This document shows, piece after piece, positions 5,465 through 9,557 of a stretch of 9,557 bases of DNA. Within the stretch, counting starts at the first letter, position 1. Each line of letters opens with the position of its first letter. The notes beneath the pieces were generated by a model. That model saw only the letters and a program-made list of their open reading frames with translations. It made no database searches and had not been told where the DNA came from. The position numbers and the translations under genes are program-made. Source of the DNA: a bacterium (GTDB taxonomy: Bacteria > Verrucomicrobiota > Verrucomicrobiae > JAJYAR01); the NCBI GenBank assembly GCA_021779435.1, contig JAJYAR010000064.1, positions 1-9,557 of the forward strand, given 5' to 3'.

Positions 5465-6631
5465 ATGCGGGAAAACCCTCCAAGACACCTGGGAATTTGG
5501 GCCTGCTGCGGCCTGCTGTTGGCGGCGGCGGCGCCACTCCTGGGCAACGAGCCCACCGCAACCGCCACTCAGGCACCTGTTCCCACAACCGGCAGCCCAT
5601 GGGACCTCACCGCCACAGGTCGCGCCTCGGCCGGCTGGCGAACCAACGTCACTCTCTCCTCCTTCCACTCGCTCGATCGCGCGTTCTGGCGAACGGAAGC
5701 CGAGCTCATCGTGCTGCGGCGGTTCGCTGAACAGTGGCGGCTCATCGGCTACGCGGATGCCGATCTGCTCCGCTACGTCTCTCCCGCACCGGGCGTTCCC
5801 GGCGAACAGGAACTCGTCGCCAGCATCGAACTCCGGTGGCAGCCCGCCCAATGGACACGAACTTCCGTGAAAGGCGTCGGCTTCACGCAGACCACCTTCA
5901 TCGATCCGTCCGAAACCGAGGGTTCGCAGCAGCTTCCCCTGCGAGTCCGCCTGCGCGCCGGCTTCAGCACGTTCGCGGAACGCTTCTCTTTGCCGGCGGG
6001 CTTCGCGGTTGAACCGTCGTTCCAGGTGAAGGAGGTCCGCTACGTCGGCTATGCCGGCGACTACACCGAAACCCGCCCCGGCATTCGCGTCCTGTGGACA
6101 CGCTCACCCGTGCTGGAGCTCTCCGCCGCGTTCTTCGCCTCGCGCCGCTCGTACGCCGAGCTCGCACCGAGCACCGCCGCGAACCGTCCGCTCCCGGGGC
6201 AGAAGCTTTCACTCAGACAGCAGGAAGCGGAGCTGCGCGCCAGGACCCGCCGCGGAAACTGGACCGTCACGCTCGTCGCCGCGCGTCTTGGGAACCGCGA
6301 CCGCACTCAGGGGTTTCTCGATTACGACCAGAACAGGGCGTCACTCGACGTCGAGTGGGAGCGCGGTCCCTGGCGCGTGACGCTGCAGACCGACGCGCGG
6401 CGCATGGATTATCTCGTCCAGAAGGTCGGAGTGGGCACGTCACGGCCGGCACGGATCGCCGACGCGTATGACCTGACCGGGCACGTGGAAAGGGACGTTG
6501 GACACAACTGGGCGATTTTCCTGGAAAACCGTTGGGAGCGAAGGCGGTCCAACGTGGCGGATGACTCCGGAGCACACCCCTTCAGCTACCGCACGAACCT
6601 GGCCTCTGCCGGCATCCAGCGGACTTTCTAG
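5465..6631 (+). CDS. Predicted outer-membrane beta-barrel protein
   Basis: This is a 388-residue protein of no family I can name. Residues 1-27 form a signal peptide (basic start, hydrophobic IWACCGLLLAAAAPLL, then GN). The rest is a series of short alternating polar/hydrophobic segments rich in Arg, Trp, Tyr and Thr, such as AELIVLRRF, SIELRWQP, LRVRLRAGF, GIRVLWTRS, WTVTLVAARL, SLDVEWERG and RVTLQTDARR. They are joined by turns and loops, as in transmembrane beta-strands. The last strand SAGIQRTF ends in phenylalanine, the classic signal for BAM-dependent insertion. It could be a porin-like channel or a surface anchoring/assembly protein; the sequence gives no substrate. The frame is open further upstream but has no start with a signal peptide there, so ATG 5465 is chosen. 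The kinase gene starts 15 bp after its stop, so the two are likely co-transcribed. Confidence 0.8.
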   Translation: MRENPPRHLGIWACCGLLLAAAAPLLGNEPTATATQAPVPTTGSPWDLTATGRASAGWRTNVTLSSFHSLDRAFWRTEAELIVLRRFAEQWRLIGYADADLLRYVSPAPGVPGEQELVASIELRWQPAQWTRTSVKGVGFTQTTFIDPSETEGSQQLPLRVRLRAGFSTFAERFSLPAGFAVEPSFQVKEVRYVGYAGDYTETRPGIRVLWTRSPVLELSAAFFASRRSYAELAPSTAANRPLPGQKLSLRQQEAELRARTRRGNWTVTLVAARLGNRDRTQGFLDYDQNRASLDVEWERGPWRVTLQTDARRMDYLVQKVGVGTSRPARIADAYDLTGHVERDVGHNWAIFLENRWERRRSNVADDSGAHPFSYRTNLASAGIQRTF

Positions 6632-6646
6632 CCTTCCCCCATTCCG

Positions 6647-8044
6647 ATGCCGGTAGATTCCACGCCCAGACTCCGACGCACGTTCATCACCCTCGCCGTC
6701 TGCACAGGCGCCGTTTTCGCCGGCCTCCTGGTGACGGTGACCCGAAACCTGCAGGCGAGGCTCCGCGAGGAGATCGTTCAGCGTCAGGCCGACATCATGT
6801 ACGCGGTGGCCTTGCTGCAGATCAACGCGGCGGAGGACCGGCTGCGGTCTCTCGGCGGCGCGCTGTCCGGCGCCGACGTGTTCACGGCCGTGCTCGAGTC
6901 GTCGCGGCTGAGCGGCGTACTTGCGGTCCAGCTTTTCGACCCGACGGGGGGACTGCGCGATGCGCTCCCCGCCGCGCTGCAGCCGAACCCGAAGGAACTC
7001 TGGTGGAAGCGGCCGCTCGGAGCGCCGGCGGGACGGTTCTATCCCGATGGCAACCTCGAGCAGGCGTTCGGTATGACGCGCGAACCCGGCGCCGAGCCGC
7101 TCCGCATCGCGCTGCTGGAAGTGGTCGTGCCGCTCGGGCGAAAGCACGGCGACGGCACGCTTGGCGTGGCGAGGTACTGGATGGACGGCCGGGCGACGCA
7201 GGCCGAACTCGCGCGCAGCGCCCGCCGCCTCACGTTGCAGGCCGGCGTCGCGTTCACCGGCGGCGGCCTGATCGTGATTCTACTGCTGGTGTGGTCCTAC
7301 CGCCGGCTCGCCGCCTCCCAGGAGTTGCTCGTCGCCCGCGGCGCGGATCTCGCGCGTGCCAACGAGGAGCTCGATTTCGCGGCGAAGACCGGCGCCCTCG
7401 GCGCCATCAGCGCCCATCTCGTCCATGGACTTCGCAATCCGCTCGCGGGGCTCGAGGGGTACGTGAACGCCTCCGCGGCGACGGCGGACGACGGCGCCGA
7501 CGGCGAGGCCCGCCGGACGGCCGTCGAGACAGCCCGCCGGCTGCGCACACTGGTCAACGAAGTCGTCACGGTCCTTCGCGACGAGACCGCCGGCGCGGCG
7601 GACTACGCCGTGCCGGCCGACGAGGTGATCGAAGCCGCGCGGCTTCGCGGGGCGCCCGCCGCCTCCCGCGCCAACGTGGGGTTGGTCGTCCACGCGGAGC
7701 GGGGCCTGCAGCTCAGCGGGCGCGTCGCAAACCTCTCTGGACTGGTGTTGTCGAACCTCATCGCAAATGCGATCGACGCCTCGCCGGCGGACACCGTGGT
7801 TCGCGTCGAGGCCGAAAGGGACGCGGCCGGCATCCGGTTCGAGGTCATCGACCAGGGTCACGGACTTCCGGATACCGTGCGGGCCACTCTCTTCCGCCCC
7901 GTGAAGAGCGGAAAGTCAGGCGGCGGCGGCATAGGTCTGGCGATCAGCCACCGGCTCGCACGTCATGCGGGGGGCGAGTTGTCGCTCGTCCGCAGCGACG
8001 CGACCGGGACGGTCTTTCGACTCAACGTGCCCGCGTTCGCCTGA
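6647..8044 (+). CDS. Membrane-bound sensor histidine kinase
   Basis: The 465-residue inner-membrane kinase has TM1 at about 12-31 and TM2 at about 197-217. They enclose a roughly 165-residue periplasmic sensor region (32-196) whose strand pattern (LAVQLFDPTGG...IALLEVVVPLG...GTLGVARYW) is Cache/PAS-like, a tentative call. No HAMP domain is obvious; a short linker helix leads to the dimerisation region. The phospho-acceptor is His260 in HLVHGLRNPLAGLEG. The ATPase domain has the N-box NLIANAIDA (370-378, Asn370 and Asn374), G1 DQGHG (402-406), an F-box region LFRPVKSGK and G2 GGGGIGL (425-431). The residue after His260 is Gly where Glu or Asp is usual. It has no receiver domain, so a separate regulator is needed; the one at 3028 is the likely partner. 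The start has no evident ribosome binding site. The stop overlaps the next start in TGATG. Confidence 0.93.
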   Translation: MPVDSTPRLRRTFITLAVCTGAVFAGLLVTVTRNLQARLREEIVQRQADIMYAVALLQINAAEDRLRSLGGALSGADVFTAVLESSRLSGVLAVQLFDPTGGLRDALPAALQPNPKELWWKRPLGAPAGRFYPDGNLEQAFGMTREPGAEPLRIALLEVVVPLGRKHGDGTLGVARYWMDGRATQAELARSARRLTLQAGVAFTGGGLIVILLLVWSYRRLAASQELLVARGADLARANEELDFAAKTGALGAISAHLVHGLRNPLAGLEGYVNASAATADDGADGEARRTAVETARRLRTLVNEVVTVLRDETAGAADYAVPADEVIEAARLRGAPAASRANVGLVVHAERGLQLSGRVANLSGLVLSNLIANAIDASPADTVVRVEAERDAAGIRFEVIDQGHGLPDTVRATLFRPVKSGKSGGGGIGLAISHRLARHAGGELSLVRSDATGTVFRLNVPAFA

Positions 8045-9557
8045 TGCAAACCCGCCGACGCATGCAGTCCCTGCGCTCCCTGGTGGGGCTTGCCGCCCTC
8101 GTGATCGCCGCCGCGGCCCGCGGCGTGGCCGTGGAGGCCGACGGTGCGCCGCGCTGGGCGTTCGCCACGATGTCGTCGTTCACCCAGGGCAACATCCTGT
8201 CGTCTCCCGCGATCGGCGCCGACGGAACGGTGTACGTTGGCGTCGAGATCGGCTCGAGCACGTCGACGACCCCGTCGGGCAAGCTGTTCGCGATCTCGCC
8301 TTCCGGCGCGCGCAGATGGGAGTTCACGACGCCGGACTGGATCGATTCCACGCCCGCCGTCGGGGCGGATGGCACGATCTACTTCGGTTGCTGGGACGGC
8401 AACCTCTACGCCCTCAGGCCTGACGGCTCGAAGAAATGGAGTCTCCCGCTCGGCGCCTACGTGTCGGCCTCGCCGGCGATCGGCGCCGATGGGACCATCT
8501 ACGTCGGCGCGGGCAACGGGAATTTCTGCGCGGTGAATCCCGACGGCTCGCTCAAGTGGCTGTTTCCCGCGCTGTACTGGATCGAGTCGTCGCCCGCGAT
8601 CGCACCCGACGGCACGATCTATTTCGGCTCCGACGACAACAACGTGTACGCCCTGCGGTCCGACGGCTCGCTCAAATGGCAGTACGCGACGGGGAACGAT
8701 GTCGTGGGCTCCCCCGCCATCGCCGCCGACGGCACGGTGTATGTGGGATCGCGTGACTTGAAGCTTTACGCCTTCACGCCGGCCGGCTCGGTGAAGTGGA
8801 CGTTCGACACGAACGACATGAACGACGCGTCGCCGGTGATCGGTCCCGATGGCGTCGTGTATTTCACGACGGCAGGCGGTCGGGTCTTTGCCGTGGGCCC
8901 GGACGGCAGGGAACGGTGGCGTTACCCCGCGGCAGGCCAGCCGGCGCTGAGTCCGATGTACTCGACACCCGCGTTGCGAGCGGATGGATCGCTCGTCGTC
9001 GCGACGAGTGACAACGCCCTCCACACGCTCCGCCCCGACGGGACGTTGCTGTGGCGCGCGCCACTCGGCGATTGGGCGGACTCGTCGCCGGTGTTGTCGC
9101 CGGACGGCGCCCTGTATGTCGGCTGCACGGACAAGAACCTCTACGCCTTCGCAAGCACCGGCGGGACGCTGCTCGCCGACTGGCCGCAGTTTCTCCGTTC
9201 ACCGCAGCGGACCGGGCTGCAGCCGCTCGGCGCCGTTCCCGGCACACCCGGCAGGCTGACCAATCTTTCGGTCCGTACCATGGCTGGCAGCGGCGACAGC
9301 ACCGTGATCGTCGGCTTCACGATCGGTGGCGCGGATGCACGTTCGCTGCTGGTGCGCGCGATCGGCCCTGCCCTCGCGGGCTTTGGCGTGAGCGATGCCA
9401 TGGCCGATCCGAAGCTCACGTTCTACTCGGGCGGGACCGTCGTCGACACCAACGACCAATGGTCGCAGAACGCGAATGCCGCGGCCATCGCCGACACCGC
9501 GGCTGCGGTGGGCGCCTTCCCGCTCAAGCCAGGCAGCCTCGACGCGGCGCTGTTGAA
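8044..9557 (+). CDS. Secreted PQQ-like beta-propeller protein with Verrucomicrobiota C-terminal domain (3' end outside window)
   Basis: The frame is open from ATG 8044 to the window edge (504 codons). Residues 1-30 look like a signal peptide (RRR, then LVGLAALVIAAAARG). Eight repeats follow between about 50 and 380, each of the form SSPAIGADGTIYVGS-D-NLYALRPDGSLKW. This is the PQQ-like (quinoprotein/PQQ_2) propeller pattern and suggests one eight-bladed propeller. No catalytic PQQ-dehydrogenase motifs are seen, so a binding or scaffold role is more likely. From about 404 a second module begins (RLTNLSVRTMAGSGD...LLVRAIGPALAGFGV...DTNDQW), a type I associate with secreted Verrucomicrobiota proteins, often followed by Ig-like or cell-wall-sorting domains. 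Its ATG overlaps the kinase stop (TGATG), implying translational coupling. ATG 8062 is a possible alternative start. The domains are clear; the function is unknown. Confidence 0.88.
   Translation, partial: MQTRRRMQSLRSLVGLAALVIAAAARGVAVEADGAPRWAFATMSSFTQGNILSSPAIGADGTVYVGVEIGSSTSTTPSGKLFAISPSGARRWEFTTPDWIDSTPAVGADGTIYFGCWDGNLYALRPDGSKKWSLPLGAYVSASPAIGADGTIYVGAGNGNFCAVNPDGSLKWLFPALYWIESSPAIAPDGTIYFGSDDNNVYALRSDGSLKWQYATGNDVVGSPAIAADGTVYVGSRDLKLYAFTPAGSVKWTFDTNDMNDASPVIGPDGVVYFTTAGGRVFAVGPDGRERWRYPAAGQPALSPMYSTPALRADGSLVVATSDNALHTLRPDGTLLWRAPLGDWADSSPVLSPDGALYVGCTDKNLYAFASTGGTLLADWPQFLRSPQRTGLQPLGAVPGTPGRLTNLSVRTMAGSGDSTVIVGFTIGGADARSLLVRAIGPALAGFGVSDAMADPKLTFYSGGTVVDTNDQWSQNANAAAIADTAAAVGAFPLKPGSLDAALL

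Overview
This window looks like chromosomal DNA from a high-GC member of the Verrucomicrobiota, most likely Opitutaceae. That placement is an inference from three things: the GC-rich sequence, the C-terminal domain of the last gene (a module I know from secreted Verrucomicrobiota proteins), and the style of the intergenic inverted repeats. No rRNA, tRNA, CRISPR array, transposase or phage gene is visible. All genes are on the + strand.

Left part (1-2898). The window opens in the 3' end of an adenosylcobalamin-dependent ribonucleotide reductase, closed by a clear intrinsic terminator. About 300 bp of palindromic, partly tandem repeats (719-1017) follow. Then comes a two-gene overlapping unit of 2'-O-ribose RNA methyltransferases: an RlmM-like enzyme and a TrmH/SpoU-family enzyme.

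Right part (3028-9557). A probable signalling locus begins with a sigma-54-dependent response regulator (REC - AAA+ - Fis-type HTH). After a second type of inverted-repeat element there is a good sigma-54 (-24/-12) promoter match at 4650-4665. It lies directly before a small secreted protein with Gly-Thr and Asn-Gly repeats and a charged helical tail. After a strong terminator come an outer-membrane beta-barrel protein, a membrane-bound histidine kinase 15 bp downstream, and a secreted eight-bladed PQQ-like propeller protein whose start overlaps the kinase stop (TGATG). The propeller gene runs off the right edge.

Working model (inference): the kinase senses an envelope signal and phosphorylates the regulator, which drives the sigma-54 promoter of the repeat protein. 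The beta-barrel and propeller proteins would be envelope partners or co-regulated products. Two unusual motifs deserve attention: the regulator has GAFTDA instead of GAFTGA in its sigma-54 contact loop, and the kinase H-box reads HGLRNP, lacking the usual acidic residue after the histidine. I recognise no defence system or other complete novel machinery. The most original element is this split two-component locus with its secreted repeat protein.
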